The notes: generated from the letters alone by a model not told the origin. A stretch of 64,000 nt of DNA from Rhodanobacteraceae bacterium (GCA_024233975.1 JACKOX010000001.1:1-64000), one strand, 5' to 3'. Positions 35,229-44,443 are shown, numbered from the stretch's first letter. Numbers and translations are program-made.

Positions 35229-36143
35229 CTACGCCCTCATCAACGTCGACTTGCCGAACAGACTCTCCACCAGATCGACCGCCAGCTTCGCGGTGCGGTT
35301 GTGGTCGTCGAAGGCGGGATTGAGTTCAACGACATCCAGCGAGGCCAGCTTGCCGGTGTCGGCGATCATTTCCATGCACAGCTGGGCTTCGCGGTAGTTG
35401 GGGCCGCCGGGGACGGTGGTGCCGACGCCGGGCGCGATTTCCGGGTCGAGGAAGTCGACGTCAAAGCTGACGTGAAGATGCGTATTGTCGTCGAGGTCCG
35501 ACAGCGCCTCTTCCATCGCGCGGCGCATGCCGACTTCGTCGATGTAGCGCATGTCGTAGATATCGAGGCCTGCTTCGTGGACCAGCTTCTTTTCGCCGGC
35601 ATCGACCGAGCGGATGCCGACCTGTCGCACCACGTCAGGCGTGATCGCCGGCGAGCTGCCACCGAGTTCTGTCAGCGCCTTCGGGCCGTGCCCGCAAAGG
35701 CAGGCGACCGGCATGCCGTGGACGTTGCCGGAAGGCGTGATATCACTGGTGTTGAAGTCGGCGTGGGCATCGAGCCAGATGACGCGCAGCTTGCGGCCGC
35801 TGTCGCGGCAGTACGCGGCAATCGCGGTGATCGAACCCATGGCCAGGCAGTGGTCGCCGCCGAGCATGATCGGCAGGTTGCCCTGCTTCAGTTCCGCCGC
35901 GATGGCTTCCATCGCCATGCGGTTCCACTCCACCACTTCGGGCAGGTGGCGATAGCCTTCGGTGGGCGGCTGCCATGGGTTGCGCGGGCCACTGAGGTTT
36001 CCACGATCAACGACATCCAGCCCACGAGCCGACAGCGCCTCGCCAAGACCGGCAACGCGCAGGGCTTCTGGTCCCATGGAGGCGCCGCGATGGCCGGCGC
36101 CGATGTCGGTGGGCACGCCCACCAGCGCAACACGGCGGCTCAT
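35229..36143 (-). CDS. rocF: Arginase
   Basis: A 304-residue binuclear manganese enzyme hydrolysing arginine to ornithine and urea. Metal-ligand motifs are GGDHCLAMGS, DAHADFNTSDITPSGNVHGMP and SFDVDFLDPEIAPGVG. The N-terminus RRVALVGVPTDIGAGHRGASMGPEALR is typical. Length matches the family (about 300). It stands alone on the minus strand between the repeat-bracketed insert and the Hpt gene, and fits the catabolic character of the region. Confidence 0.95.
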   Translation of the reverse strand: MSRRVALVGVPTDIGAGHRGASMGPEALRVAGLGEALSARGLDVVDRGNLSGPRNPWQPPTEGYRHLPEVVEWNRMAMEAIAAELKQGNLPIMLGGDHCLAMGSITAIAAYCRDSGRKLRVIWLDAHADFNTSDITPSGNVHGMPVACLCGHGPKALTELGGSSPAITPDVVRQVGIRSVDAGEKKLVHEAGLDIYDMRYIDEVGMRRAMEEALSDLDDNTHLHVSFDVDFLDPEIAPGVGTTVPGGPNYREAQLCMEMIADTGKLASLDVVELNPAFDDHNRTAKLAVDLVESLFGKSTLMRA

Positions 36144-36264
36144 GCCCGCACCTCCGTCATCGCGCGGTGGCGGGTGGCGGATTGGATGTGGAATGAAACA
36201 CGCATGTCAGCTCCTGTTGCGAAAAATGTGGCCGATCGATGTCCGCTTCGGCGTCGTGGGCGAG

Positions 36265-36609
36265 TCAGGCCGATGCGGCGCGCTGCAGGACGAATTCGAG
36301 CTGATAGTCGAGCTCATCGAAATCACCCTGACTGCGGCGACTGAAGCGGTCGACGTCGTCGCGGGCGGCGGATTCCGCCCCCAGCCAGTCGGCACAAACC
36401 AGCTCCAGCGTGCGGGCGGCATCACCCAGACCAGCAAACCCGTAGGCGCCGGCCGAACCGGCCAGCTGGTGCAGGTGGTTCTTGATCCGCTGCACCGTGG
36501 CCTCGTCGCCGACACCGGTGCGAAGCTCGTCCCAGCCGCGCTGAAGCTCGCCGCGGCGGTTGGCAAGGGATTCGAAGTAGAGCTCCAGCAGCGCCTGGTC
36601 GGTCGACAT
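36265..36609 (-). CDS. Stand-alone histidine phosphotransfer (Hpt) protein
   Basis: A 114-residue Hpt domain: four-helix bundle with the phospho-acceptor His47 in NHLHQLAGSAGAYGFAGLG. The usual Lys three residues after the His is Ala50 here. It should relay phosphate from a hybrid sensor kinase to a response regulator; no hybrid kinase is adjacent, so the partner must be elsewhere. A tRNA gene lies directly upstream. Confidence 0.85.
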   Translation of the reverse strand: MSTDQALLELYFESLANRRGELQRGWDELRTGVGDEATVQRIKNHLHQLAGSAGAYGFAGLGDAARTLELVCADWLGAESAARDDVDRFSRRSQGDFDELDYQLEFVLQRAASA

Positions 36610-36632
36610 GGCTATGGCGGGTCCCGCGCAAG

Positions 36633-36708
36633 TGGTGCCGCTTGTCCGATTCGAACGGACGACCTACCGCTTACAAGGCGGTTGCTCTACCAGCTGAGCT
36701 AAAGCGGC
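36633..36708 (-). tRNA. tRNA-Thr (anticodon TGT)
   Basis: On the minus strand a full cloverleaf is readable: acceptor GCCGCTT/AAGCGGC, D-arm AGCTCAGCTGGTAGAGC, anticodon stem ACCGC/GCGGT with loop CTTGTAA (anticodon TGT), T-arm GTTCGAATC, and encoded 3' CCA. It is 76 bases long. The adjacent short open frames are not genes. Confidence 0.97.
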
Positions 36709-36821
36709 GATTTGAGTGTCGCCCCGGGATATGGGCTGCCGGCCATTGCAGGCAGCGTCGGGCGCGAACCGGCGGGCATTGTAGCGTCGCCGGCACCGGC
36801 AGCGCCACGCACAGACCCGAA

Positions 36822-37463
36822 TTACTGGCAGGGCAGTGGCTTGGCGTCGACGCCGGAATAGCCGTTCAGCTGCCGCCGCCAGGCGCCGCCAACCGGCACT
36901 TCCAGGGTGATCCAGAACTCGGGGCGTTCGTCGATGCGTGGCGTGATTTCGGCCGCGTAGCCCGCGTCGCGGACTTCGGCACGGCGCTTCTCGGCGTTGT
37001 CACGCTCGCGGAACAGTCCCAGCGACACGGTGTTTTCGTTGCTGCCTGCGGTAACCACGTAGTAGTCGCGAAGGCCCTGCGCGGAAAGGTCGCGGGCCAC
37101 CGCCAGCGCGGCTTCGCGGCTGTCCGGCGCCGGCAGGTACACCCACCAGCCGCGCTGGTTACGGGTGACGTCTTCGCGGAACTGGATGCGCGTGGCCAGC
37201 GGCGTCAGCGCCTTGAAGGCGCGATCCAGCTCGGAGCGGCTGGGGAACGGACCAACGTCGAGGCACTCCAGGCCTGCGGTATCGGGAACTTCCGCCAGCT
37301 TGGGCGCGGCGCCACTGTTGACCTCGCGCAGCAGGCTGAGACCGGGCACGCCCTGTTCGGTGGTTGGCAGCCGCGGTGGCGCCGGCGGCGGCCGCAGCCA
37401 CCACCACAACGCAACGGTGGCGTTCAGTACCAGCAGCAGGAGGACAAGGATGCGCGGCAGCAT
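36822..37463 (-). CDS. SPOR-domain membrane protein
   Basis: A 213-residue protein with one N-terminal membrane anchor (ILVLLLLVLNATVALWWWL), a proline-rich linker (RPPPAPPRLP) and a periplasmic SPOR-type domain (about 70-195; WWVYLPAPDSREAALAVARDLSAQG ... VSLGLFRERDNAEKRRAEVRDAGY). SPOR domains bind denuded peptidoglycan at division sites. It lies just after coaX on the same strand (54-base gap), as is common for SPOR genes near coaX in gammaproteobacteria. Confidence 0.85.
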   Translation of the reverse strand: MLPRILVLLLLVLNATVALWWWLRPPPAPPRLPTTEQGVPGLSLLREVNSGAAPKLAEVPDTAGLECLDVGPFPSRSELDRAFKALTPLATRIQFREDVTRNQRGWWVYLPAPDSREAALAVARDLSAQGLRDYYVVTAGSNENTVSLGLFRERDNAEKRRAEVRDAGYAAEITPRIDERPEFWITLEVPVGGAWRRQLNGYSGVDAKPLPCQ

Positions 37464-37517
37464 GGGTTTCGCAGGCTTGAGGCGCTGCGATGGTAGCAGC
37501 GCGGACGAAATCGCGGC

Positions 37518-38315
37518 TCAAACGGCATCGCCAATGCGATCGTCAATACGTTTGTCTTCACTGGCAAGAATCGCAAGGCCATGCAGCACGGCTGAGCGGA
37601 ACGTCAGCGGCTGCAGGGTCGACTCCAGGGCTTTCGCGAGCATCGGTGCACCGCCGCCGGTGAGCAACAGCGTCGGCGCCCTGCCCAACTGATCGTGCGC
37701 TTCGTCCATGGCTTCGCGGACCAACCCGACGATGGCGCCCTGCGCACCCGCCATCAGGCCGTCGACGGTGCTGGTAGCAAACAGGCTGTGCCGCTGCAGG
37801 ATGGCACCCGGTTCGGGGCGCGGCAGATGCGGCGCGGCCAGGCGCAGGCCGTCGATGATGCGCATCGGCGATGGCGCGATGCAGCCGCCATGATGCTGGC
37901 CACTGGCGTCCAGCAGGTCGATGGTCAGCGCCGTGCCGGCCGACACCAGCAGCAGGTCTCCATCGAAGCGGACACGCGCGCCCAGCATCGCCAGCCAGCG
38001 ATCAACGCCCAGCTGCGAGATGTCCGCGTAGGCCAGCCGCAGGTCATCACGTGGCTGCGCCTGCTCGATGCGTCGCGTCACGAAATCATGCGCGGACAAC
38101 GCCGCCAGCACTTCGTCCATTGCCGGGCCGTGATGCACGCTGGAAAGCCAGGCTTCCGCCACGACACCCGCCTCGCGGCGACGGCGCAGCTCGGCCAGCA
38201 GTTGTGCATGGAACGCGGCATTGTCCAGATGCGCGATCGCCGACACGTCGTCGAGATCGCCGGCACCGGCATGCGCCAGCTTCAATCGCGTATTGCCGAG
38301 ATCGAGCAGCAGCAT
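37518..38315 (-). CDS. coaX: Type III pantothenate kinase
   Basis: A 265-residue kinase phosphorylating pantothenate, the first step of coenzyme A synthesis. It belongs to the ASKHA fold: phosphate-1 motif LLLDLGNTRLKLAHA at the N-terminus, ISQLGVDRWLAML, and phosphate-2 SAGTALTIDLL. Length is typical (about 255). Its start overlaps the birA stop by one base (TGATG), the usual birA-coaX coupling. Confidence 0.93.
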   Translation of the reverse strand: MLLLDLGNTRLKLAHAGAGDLDDVSAIAHLDNAAFHAQLLAELRRRREAGVVAEAWLSSVHHGPAMDEVLAALSAHDFVTRRIEQAQPRDDLRLAYADISQLGVDRWLAMLGARVRFDGDLLLVSAGTALTIDLLDASGQHHGGCIAPSPMRIIDGLRLAAPHLPRPEPGAILQRHSLFATSTVDGLMAGAQGAIVGLVREAMDEAHDQLGRAPTLLLTGGGAPMLAKALESTLQPLTFRSAVLHGLAILASEDKRIDDRIGDAV

Positions 38316-39124
38316 CAGTTCACCCTCACCGACACGTCGGCGCTCAGCAATTGCTGCTCGACGCCATCGACGCGAACGCGCAGGCTGCCATCGTCAGCAA
38401 CACCGAGCGCGACGCCATCCCGCTGGCCGCCATTCGCATCATGGATGCGGATGGCGCGACCGCGCAGGGCATCGAGCTGCTGGAAACGCGGCAAGGCGGC
38501 AGCGAGACCTTCCAGCGCGTGGCGGTCCACGGCCTCCAGCACGGCTTCGCCGACGGCAGCGGCGAGCTGTGCCAGCGACGGCGTGCGTTCGCCAAGCACG
38601 CCAGCCAGATCGGCCACCGGCTGGTCCAGCGACGTCGCCGCGGGCAGCTCACGGTTGATGCCAATGCCGATCACCAGCAGCAGCCCGGTCTCCCGCGAAG
38701 CAGCCGGCGGCAGGCGACTTTCCAGCAGGATGCCGCCCAGCTTGGCGTCGCCGAGCAGCAGGTCGTTCGGCCACTTCAGTCGCAGATCCAACGGGCCCAG
38801 GCGATGCAGCGCATCGGCAACCGCCACGCCCACGCCCAGCGGCAGGCCCTGCCAGTCGGACAGCGGACGCTGGCTGCTCACGGCCAGCGACAGCGCGAGC
38901 TGGCCACCGACCGGCATCTGCCATTCGCGTCCCTGACGACCACGACCCGCGGACTGCTCCAGCGCCACCAGCAGGCTGCGGTCCGGCTGTTCGGCGCCGC
39001 GTCGCAGCAGTTCGGTGTTGGTCGAATCCAGCGTATCCACGACCTCGACCGAACCAAATCGGCCGGCGGCATCGCCAAGCGCCCTCAGCAGGTCGTCGCG
39101 GGTGGCCACGGCGTCGATGCTCAC
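38315..39124 (-). CDS. birA: Biotin--[acetyl-CoA carboxylase] ligase (monofunctional BirA)
   Basis: A 269-residue ligase making biotinyl-AMP and transferring biotin to the carboxylase carrier protein. Catalytic stretches are SAGRGRQGREWQMPVGG and KWPNDLLLGDAKLGGILLES. A GTG start at 39124, overlapping the plsY stop by 4 bases, places the family's N-terminal VEVVDTLDSTNTELLRR correctly. The N-terminal helix-turn-helix of E. coli BirA (321 residues) is absent, so it should not act as a biotin repressor. Confidence 0.9.
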   Translation of the reverse strand: MSIDAVATRDDLLRALGDAAGRFGSVEVVDTLDSTNTELLRRGAEQPDRSLLVALEQSAGRGRQGREWQMPVGGQLALSLAVSSQRPLSDWQGLPLGVGVAVADALHRLGPLDLRLKWPNDLLLGDAKLGGILLESRLPPAASRETGLLLVIGIGINRELPAATSLDQPVADLAGVLGERTPSLAQLAAAVGEAVLEAVDRHALEGLAAALPRFQQLDALRGRAIRIHDANGGQRDGVALGVADDGSLRVRVDGVEQQLLSADVSVRVN

Positions 39125-39750
39125 GTGCGTCGCCTCAGCAGTCGGATGCGCTCGAAGCGGTGCTCGTTGCCAGCGGCCAGCCGGCGGATGTTCTGCCGGT
39201 GGGTGAAGGTGATCAATGCGGCCGTCAGCACCGCCGGGAACAGGTGCGCAGCCGCTCCCGGCAGAGCGATGGCCGCCAGCGGCAGCGATAGCGCCGCCAG
39301 CACCGAAGCCAGGCCGACATAACCGCTGGACACCAGCACCAGCAACCACACGCCCAGGAAAACGCCGACACCAAGCGGCCAGACCAGCAACAGGCCACCG
39401 AGCAGCGTGCCCACGCCCTTGCCCCCGCGGAAGCCGTGAAACAACGGCCAGATGTGCCCGGCCACAGCGGCCAGCACGGCCAGCCAGGCGGTCGTCAGCC
39501 ACGGCGACACCTCGACCATCGGCCACGGCCAGTGCCGGGCCAGCCATGCCGCCAGCGCGCCCTTGCCGACATCGATCAGCAGCACGCCTAGCGCGAAGCG
39601 CCAGCCCTGCGTGCGGAAGGCGTTGGTGCCGCCCGCGTTACCGCTGCCCTGGGTACGGATATCCACGCCACGAAAGCGCCCGAGCAGCAGGCTGCCGGAC
39701 AGCGAACCAAGCAGGTAGGCGCAGATCAGCAGGGCAAGCAAGGCCGGCAC
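39121..39750 (-). CDS. plsY: Glycerol-3-phosphate acyltransferase (acyl phosphate dependent)
   Basis: A 209-residue inner-membrane enzyme adding an acyl group from acyl-phosphate to glycerol 3-phosphate. PlsY motifs: GSGNAGGTNAFR (motif 1), WPLFHGFRGGKGVGTLLG (motif 2) and FTHRQNIRRLAAGNE (motif 3). About five membrane helices. The start is GTG at 39750. Its stop overlaps the birA GTG. A FakA-FakB fusion, which makes acyl-phosphate in other bacteria, is encoded immediately upstream, giving a possible functional link. Confidence 0.93.
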   Translation of the reverse strand: MPALLALLICAYLLGSLSGSLLLGRFRGVDIRTQGSGNAGGTNAFRTQGWRFALGVLLIDVGKGALAAWLARHWPWPMVEVSPWLTTAWLAVLAAVAGHIWPLFHGFRGGKGVGTLLGGLLLVWPLGVGVFLGVWLLVLVSSGYVGLASVLAALSLPLAAIALPGAAAHLFPAVLTAALITFTHRQNIRRLAAGNEHRFERIRLLRRRT

Positions 39751-39827
39751 GACGGCAACTCCCGGTTCAGAAGCGATGTGATGGCGCGCATGTTAGCGCG
39801 CCGGCAGCCGCGATCAGCCGGAAGGCA

Positions 39828-41687
39828 TCAGGCAAGCCGCTGCACGCCGACCACCAGCGCACCAGGTCCCGCATGGGCGCCAACCGCCGGACCAGCTTCG
39901 ACCAGTCCGGCCTCGCAGTCGCCCAGGCGCTCCGCCAATACATCGCGAAGCCGCATGCCGTCCGACTCGCAGTCACCATGCCCAACCAGCAGGCGCCAGC
40001 GATTTCCCGGCGGAAGCCGACGCAGGATCCACGCCGCCAGGCGCTCGGGCACGTCGCGGCGTCCGGGCAGGATACCGGCCACGCCCAGCGTGCCATCGGC
40101 GCGGATGGCTGCCACCGGGGTCACCGGCAGCCAGCGTGCCAGCGGACCTGCCCAGCGCGGAATCCGCCCGCCGCGCACGGCGTGGCTGAGGTCGCGCGTC
40201 GCCGCGAAGGTGAAAGTGTCGCCACGCAGGCCTTCCACTGTCGACGCAATCGTCGCGGCATCAGCGCCACTCTGAGCCAGTTCCGCCGCGGCGAGCGCCA
40301 ACAGGCCTTCGCCGCAGGACGCATGACCGCTGTCGACCACGCGCAACGCCACGCCATGCATGCGCGACTGCACGCTTTCTGCCGACTGCAGCGTGCCGCT
40401 CAAGGGTCGCGAAATGCCGACATAGAGGACTTCGGCATGATGGCTGGCGAGGAATTCGAACTGCCGGCGGAAGTCGCCGGGCGTCGGCTGCGAGGTCTGC
40501 GGTAGCGACTCGCCATCAGCAATGCCGCGCAGCCGCGCGTAGAACTCGCGGGGATGCATGGTGACCTTGTCGAGGAAGTCCTCGGCGCCGAAGTTGAGTC
40601 GCACCGGCACCATGCTGAGGCTCGACCGCTCGATCCATTCGGCCGGCAGGTCCGCGCCGCTGTCGGTGATCACCGCGACCTCCGCCGGATTCTGCACGGC
40701 GCGCTGCTGAGCAAGCATGTCGTCGGCCTTGCGCTGGGTGACACCGCCGAAGCCGCTGGCCAGCTCGAACAGCCGCCCCGGACAGGCCACGTGCGCGTGC
40801 AGGCGCAAGCGCTCGCCACCACCGGCAAGAACCACCGATGAAGCACCGAGCTGATCGATCGCACCGCGCAGCGCTTCGCGATCGATCAGGCGCTCGTCGA
40901 CGGCCTCGATCACGCATTCGCTGCACCAGCGATGATCGGGATTGGCCTCGCTGTCGAAACTGTCGGCCGCAACGGCATCGTCGGCGCCGTGCAGGCAATC
41001 CTCATGCGCATCGTCGACGCGTCGCGCGGCAGGTCGCCCCTGGCTGATGAAGTCGGCCACGCCTTCCAGCAGGTCGACGAATCCCTGCGCACCGGCGTCG
41101 ACCACGCCCGCCTGGCGCAGCACGGCAAGCTGGTTCGGCGTATTCGCCAGCGCGCGCCGGCTGCGCTGCAGGGCGGCGTCGAACCATTCCCGCACCGATG
41201 TCGCCGGCTGATGCAGGGCGTCGGCAAAGGCCTGGATCACGCTGAGCACGGTGCCCTCGCGCGGCTCGGACAATGCGCCACGCGCCTGCTCCGCGCCATT
41301 GCGGACCGCCGCCGCCAGCTGCGCGGGACTCAACGACGCCAACGAACCGACGCGTTCGCCAAGTCCATGGAAGAACTGCGCGATGATCGCGCCGGAGTTG
41401 CCGCGCGCGCCGTCCAGTGCGTCATCGGCCACCGCACGCAGCAGCGCGCCGGCCTCACGCGCCGGGCGACTCAGTGCGCCGTCGAGCACGCTGGACAGCG
41501 TGAAGGCGAGATTGCTGCCGGTATCGCCGTCGGGCACCGGAAACACATTGATGCGGTTGAGCTGCTCGCGTCGGGCTATCACCCGGCGCGCACCGGCGGT
41601 CAGTGCACGACGCAATGCCGACGCACTGATACGCAGCCCGTCGGCCCGGGGCTGCAGCGCTGTGTCGAAGGGGACGGCGACAGACAT
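39828..41687 (-). CDS. FakA-FakB-type fatty acid kinase fusion (DhaL + DegV)
   Basis: A 619-residue protein. The N-terminal half is a DhaL/DAK2 kinase domain (RINVFPVPDGDTGSNL near 45-60, DGARGNSGAIIAQFF, GVVDAGAQGFVDLLEG), then a FakA-like middle; the C-terminal third is a DegV/FakB fatty-acid-binding domain (VAVITDSGADLPAEW, then VGISRPLSGTLQSAESV). In Firmicutes FakA and FakB are separate proteins that phosphorylate exogenous fatty acids to acyl-phosphate for PlsX/PlsY. Here they are one chain, encoded 77 bases before plsY. The start MSVAVPF is set 30 codons inside the longest frame, as upstream residues are atypical. Confidence 0.87.
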   Translation of the reverse strand: MSVAVPFDTALQPRADGLRISASALRRALTAGARRVIARREQLNRINVFPVPDGDTGSNLAFTLSSVLDGALSRPAREAGALLRAVADDALDGARGNSGAIIAQFFHGLGERVGSLASLSPAQLAAAVRNGAEQARGALSEPREGTVLSVIQAFADALHQPATSVREWFDAALQRSRRALANTPNQLAVLRQAGVVDAGAQGFVDLLEGVADFISQGRPAARRVDDAHEDCLHGADDAVAADSFDSEANPDHRWCSECVIEAVDERLIDREALRGAIDQLGASSVVLAGGGERLRLHAHVACPGRLFELASGFGGVTQRKADDMLAQQRAVQNPAEVAVITDSGADLPAEWIERSSLSMVPVRLNFGAEDFLDKVTMHPREFYARLRGIADGESLPQTSQPTPGDFRRQFEFLASHHAEVLYVGISRPLSGTLQSAESVQSRMHGVALRVVDSGHASCGEGLLALAAAELAQSGADAATIASTVEGLRGDTFTFAATRDLSHAVRGGRIPRWAGPLARWLPVTPVAAIRADGTLGVAGILPGRRDVPERLAAWILRRLPPGNRWRLLVGHGDCESDGMRLRDVLAERLGDCEAGLVEAGPAVGAHAGPGALVVGVQRLA

Positions 41688-41832
41688 GTGCCAGAGTCTG
41701 CACGATTCCTGTGCAGAACCATGCTGCAGCGCACGATCCAACGGGATGCGGTGGCCCGCTTTTGCCGATAGAATCACCGACCCGGCCCGGTGGCCGGCTC
41801 TCGTTCACGGCATCCCTTTCCGGAGCCCGATC

Positions 41833-42096
41833 ATGCTGCCTCGTTCGCTGCTGTTGCTGTCACTGCTGTTCACCGCCCAGGCGCAGGCCGGCACCGCCAG
41901 CCATGCGAGCGCCAATGGCGGCGGCTGCCCCGCACCGGCCAGCGAGACGACCGCCACGGCCAGCGAGGATGCCACCACCGCCGAAGCCGCCACGGCCGGT
42001 GTCGAAGCCAAGCCAGCCGCCGAAACCCCGCGCAGCGAGCCGTCCACGGCACCGATCCTGCAGTGGCGCAGCTTCCTGCCGGGCATGTTCAAGTAG
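41833..42096 (+). CDS. Small secreted Ala/Thr-rich protein
   Basis: An 87-residue protein: signal peptide (MLPRSLLLLSLLFTAQAQAG), an Ala/Thr/Glu low-complexity middle, and a distinct C-terminus ILQWRSFLPGMFK. It is the only plus-strand gene here, divergent from the fatty acid kinase gene. I do not recognise a family; a small periplasmic protein is likely. The signal peptide makes it more convincing than the many chance frames around it. Confidence 0.6.
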   Translation: MLPRSLLLLSLLFTAQAQAGTASHASANGGGCPAPASETTATASEDATTAEAATAGVEAKPAAETPRSEPSTAPILQWRSFLPGMFK

Positions 42097-42398
42097 CCTG
42101 TCCAGGTAATCCGGCATTCAGCTTGAGGCGGGCATCGCGGCATCAGGTCGCGATTTTCCCATCCTGATCAACCAGTTACATATTGCCGAACACGCGCCAG
42201 CGCCGTGCTGCTGTCGTCCGCCCGTTGCACGGGACAAGGGAACCTGCCGGCGATGCGGCTGTCCAAAGCTGCACAAGGACGTGCCGCGGTGACGGAACCC
42301 CTCACAACACTCCCCACACCGCAGTCATCAGGGACACTCCCCCAGAAGCGAACACCGGCATCCAGCCGGTGTTCTGCTTTCTGCTGCCAGTCAATGGG
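42097..42398. other. Intergenic stretch, convergent
   Basis: No gene seen in these 302 bases. The far end carries the hairpin at 42,350; the rest shows no repeat, promoter or conserved reading frame I can support. Confidence 0.5.
42350..42374. terminator. Terminator between convergent genes
   Basis: A perfect 10-bp stem GAACACCGGC/GCCGGTGTTC with a 5-base loop is followed on the plus strand by TGCTTTCTGC. It lies 24 bases past the stop of the minus-strand NrtR-like gene, so it may serve both directions. Confidence 0.7.
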
Positions 42399-43343
42399 TC
42401 AGCGTGACCAGAACGCGCCGGGAAAGTACACACCCGGAGCCGGCCGCTCGCGCAGGACATCGCCACGGAAGCGGAACAGTTCAGCCGGCCGGCCGCCGGT
42501 GCCGTGTTCGAGCCTGCCGGTGCCTTCGACCAGACCACCCTGTTCGACCAGCCGGCGGAAGTTCTGCTTGTGCAGGCGCGTCCCGGCCAGGGCCTCGACC
42601 ACCCGCTGCAGGCGCAGCAGGGTGAAGGTCTCGGGCAGCAACTCGAAAACCACCGGGCGGTAGCGCAGCTTTCCGCGCAGCCTGCCCAGCGCCGTGGCGA
42701 GGATGCGCCGGTGGTCGCCGAACATGGGCTGGCCGGCGATGCTCGCTGCCTTTTCCACGTCGCCACCGCCATCGCGCAACGCTTCCGCCACCACGCCGGC
42801 TTCCCACAGCAGTTCATAGCGTTCCAGCGTGCGCTCGGGGTCCCACGGCGTCTTGTCGCTGCCGAAACAGCTCTGCACGCGCTGCTGGCGCTCGCGGTTG
42901 CTCGCGCTCCAGCGTTTCAGGGCCGGACGCAGGCGGCGCTCGATCATCGCCGGGCGCCCCTCGCGCCAGTCCTCCCAAGGCAGGAACTCGTACCAGTCCC
43001 GCCAGTGCGCAGTGAGTTCGGCCGGCAGCGCCTGTTCGTGCAGCAGGGTCAGGTAGGCCACCGACACCACGCGCGCGCCACCGCTGCGTTCGCGGGGATC
43101 ACGGTAGCGGTCGCCGAATGTGTACAGCTGTTCGACGTAACCCAGTTCCACGCCGCTCTGTTCGCGCACCCAATGCCGCAGCCCACGCTCGATGGTCGGA
43201 TGCTGCTCGTGGTTGAAGAGGCCGGTCGGCAGCGACGGCTGGTCGAGGCCGGCATCGATGCAGAGAATACGCGGCGCCTCGTCGGTCACCGCGACGATGA
43301 CTGCGTCCAGGCTCAACAGCAATGTCGCGGCGGCAGTCTCCAT
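42399..43343 (-). CDS. NrtR-like regulator: degenerate Nudix domain plus winged helix
   Basis: A 314-residue two-domain protein. The N-terminal half has the Nudix fold, but the Nudix box is degenerate: LPTGLFNHEQHPTIERGLRHWVREQSGVEL lacks the REUxEE glutamates needed for hydrolysis. The C-terminal part (about 225-310) matches the winged-helix domain of NrtR regulators (FTLLRLQRVVEALAGTRLHKQNFRRLVEQ, then GRPAELFRF). NrtR proteins repress NAD synthesis genes and sense ADP-ribose. The start is METAAAT; a TTG six codons earlier is less likely. No NAD gene is adjacent. Confidence 0.8.
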   Translation of the reverse strand: METAAATLLLSLDAVIVAVTDEAPRILCIDAGLDQPSLPTGLFNHEQHPTIERGLRHWVREQSGVELGYVEQLYTFGDRYRDPRERSGGARVVSVAYLTLLHEQALPAELTAHWRDWYEFLPWEDWREGRPAMIERRLRPALKRWSASNRERQQRVQSCFGSDKTPWDPERTLERYELLWEAGVVAEALRDGGGDVEKAASIAGQPMFGDHRRILATALGRLRGKLRYRPVVFELLPETFTLLRLQRVVEALAGTRLHKQNFRRLVEQGGLVEGTGRLEHGTGGRPAELFRFRGDVLRERPAPGVYFPGAFWSR

Positions 43344-43441
43344 GGGGCGCAGTATAGGCAAAGCGTCTGCCGGCCTCCCCTGTCGTTCGGCACACGGGCA
43401 TCACGCGGGCGGGCGACCCCGGCACCCGATAAAATGGGCGC

Positions 43442-44443
43442 ATGAACCACACCGCCCAATCCCACCCGCCGGCCCGGCTGTCGGTCGCCCCGATGATGGA
43501 GTGGACCGACCGCCACTGCCGCGCCTTCCACCGGCTGCTGGCGCCGAATGCCCTGCTATACACCGAGATGGTGCATGCCGAGGCGGTGATCCACGGTGAT
43601 CGCGAGCGGCTGATCGGCTTCAGCGACGTCGAACACCCGGTGGCGCTGCAGCTCGGCGGCAGCGAGCCCGCGAAGCTGGCCAAGGCCACGCGCATTGCCG
43701 CGGACTGGGGCTACGACGAGGTCAATCTCAACGTCGGCTGTCCGTCGGACCGCGTGCAGTCCGGGCGCTTCGGCGCCTGCCTGATGTTCGAGCCGGACAC
43801 CGTGGCCGCCTGCATCGCCGCGATGCGCGACGCCACCAATATCCCGGTGACGGTGAAATGCCGGCTCGGTGTCGATGACCAGGAAGACTACGACGACCTG
43901 CTGAACTTCATCGACACCGTCGCCGCCACTGGCTGCGATACGTTTGCCGTCCACGCGCGCAAGGCCTGGCTCAAGGGCCTGAGTCCCAAGGAAAACCGCG
44001 AGGTGCCGCCGTTGCGCTACGAGCTGGTCTACCGGCTGAAGCAGGAACGCCCGGACCTGACCATCGCCATCAACGGCGGCATCACCGAAGCCGACGCCGT
44101 GGACGAGCATCTGCGGCACGTCGATGGCGTGATGATCGGTCGCGCCGCCTACCACGAGCCCTATTTCCTGCACGAACTGCAGCACCGCCTGTTCGACCCG
44201 GACACACCGCTGACGCCGCGTGGCGAGCTGCTCTGCCGGCTGCAACCCTACGTCGAGGAGCAGCTTTCGCGTGGCGTGAAGCTCAAGCACATCAGCCGCC
44301 ACCTGCTCGGCCTGTTCCACGCCCAGCCCGGTGGGCGCAACTTCCGCCGCCTGCTGACCGAAGGTGCGGTGGACGACAATGCCGGCTGGGCCGTTGTCGA
44401 ACGCGCCCTGGCCGCCACCCAACGCCAGCGCGAGGCGGCCTGA
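43442..44443 (+). CDS. dusA: tRNA-dihydrouridine(20/20a) synthase
   Basis: A 333-residue FMN enzyme reducing U20/U20a in tRNA. Family signs: LSVAPMMEWTDRHCRAFHRLL at the N-terminus, NLNVGCPSDRVQSGRFGACLM with catalytic Cys113, the VKCRLGVDDQEDYDDL stretch and VDGVMIGRAAYHEPYFL (FMN phosphate site). These are the DusA-type signatures, and length is normal. Its stop overlaps the start of the next gene (TGATG). Confidence 0.94.
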   Translation: MNHTAQSHPPARLSVAPMMEWTDRHCRAFHRLLAPNALLYTEMVHAEAVIHGDRERLIGFSDVEHPVALQLGGSEPAKLAKATRIAADWGYDEVNLNVGCPSDRVQSGRFGACLMFEPDTVAACIAAMRDATNIPVTVKCRLGVDDQEDYDDLLNFIDTVAATGCDTFAVHARKAWLKGLSPKENREVPPLRYELVYRLKQERPDLTIAINGGITEADAVDEHLRHVDGVMIGRAAYHEPYFLHELQHRLFDPDTPLTPRGELLCRLQPYVEEQLSRGVKLKHISRHLLGLFHAQPGGRNFRRLLTEGAVDDNAGWAVVERALAATQRQREAA

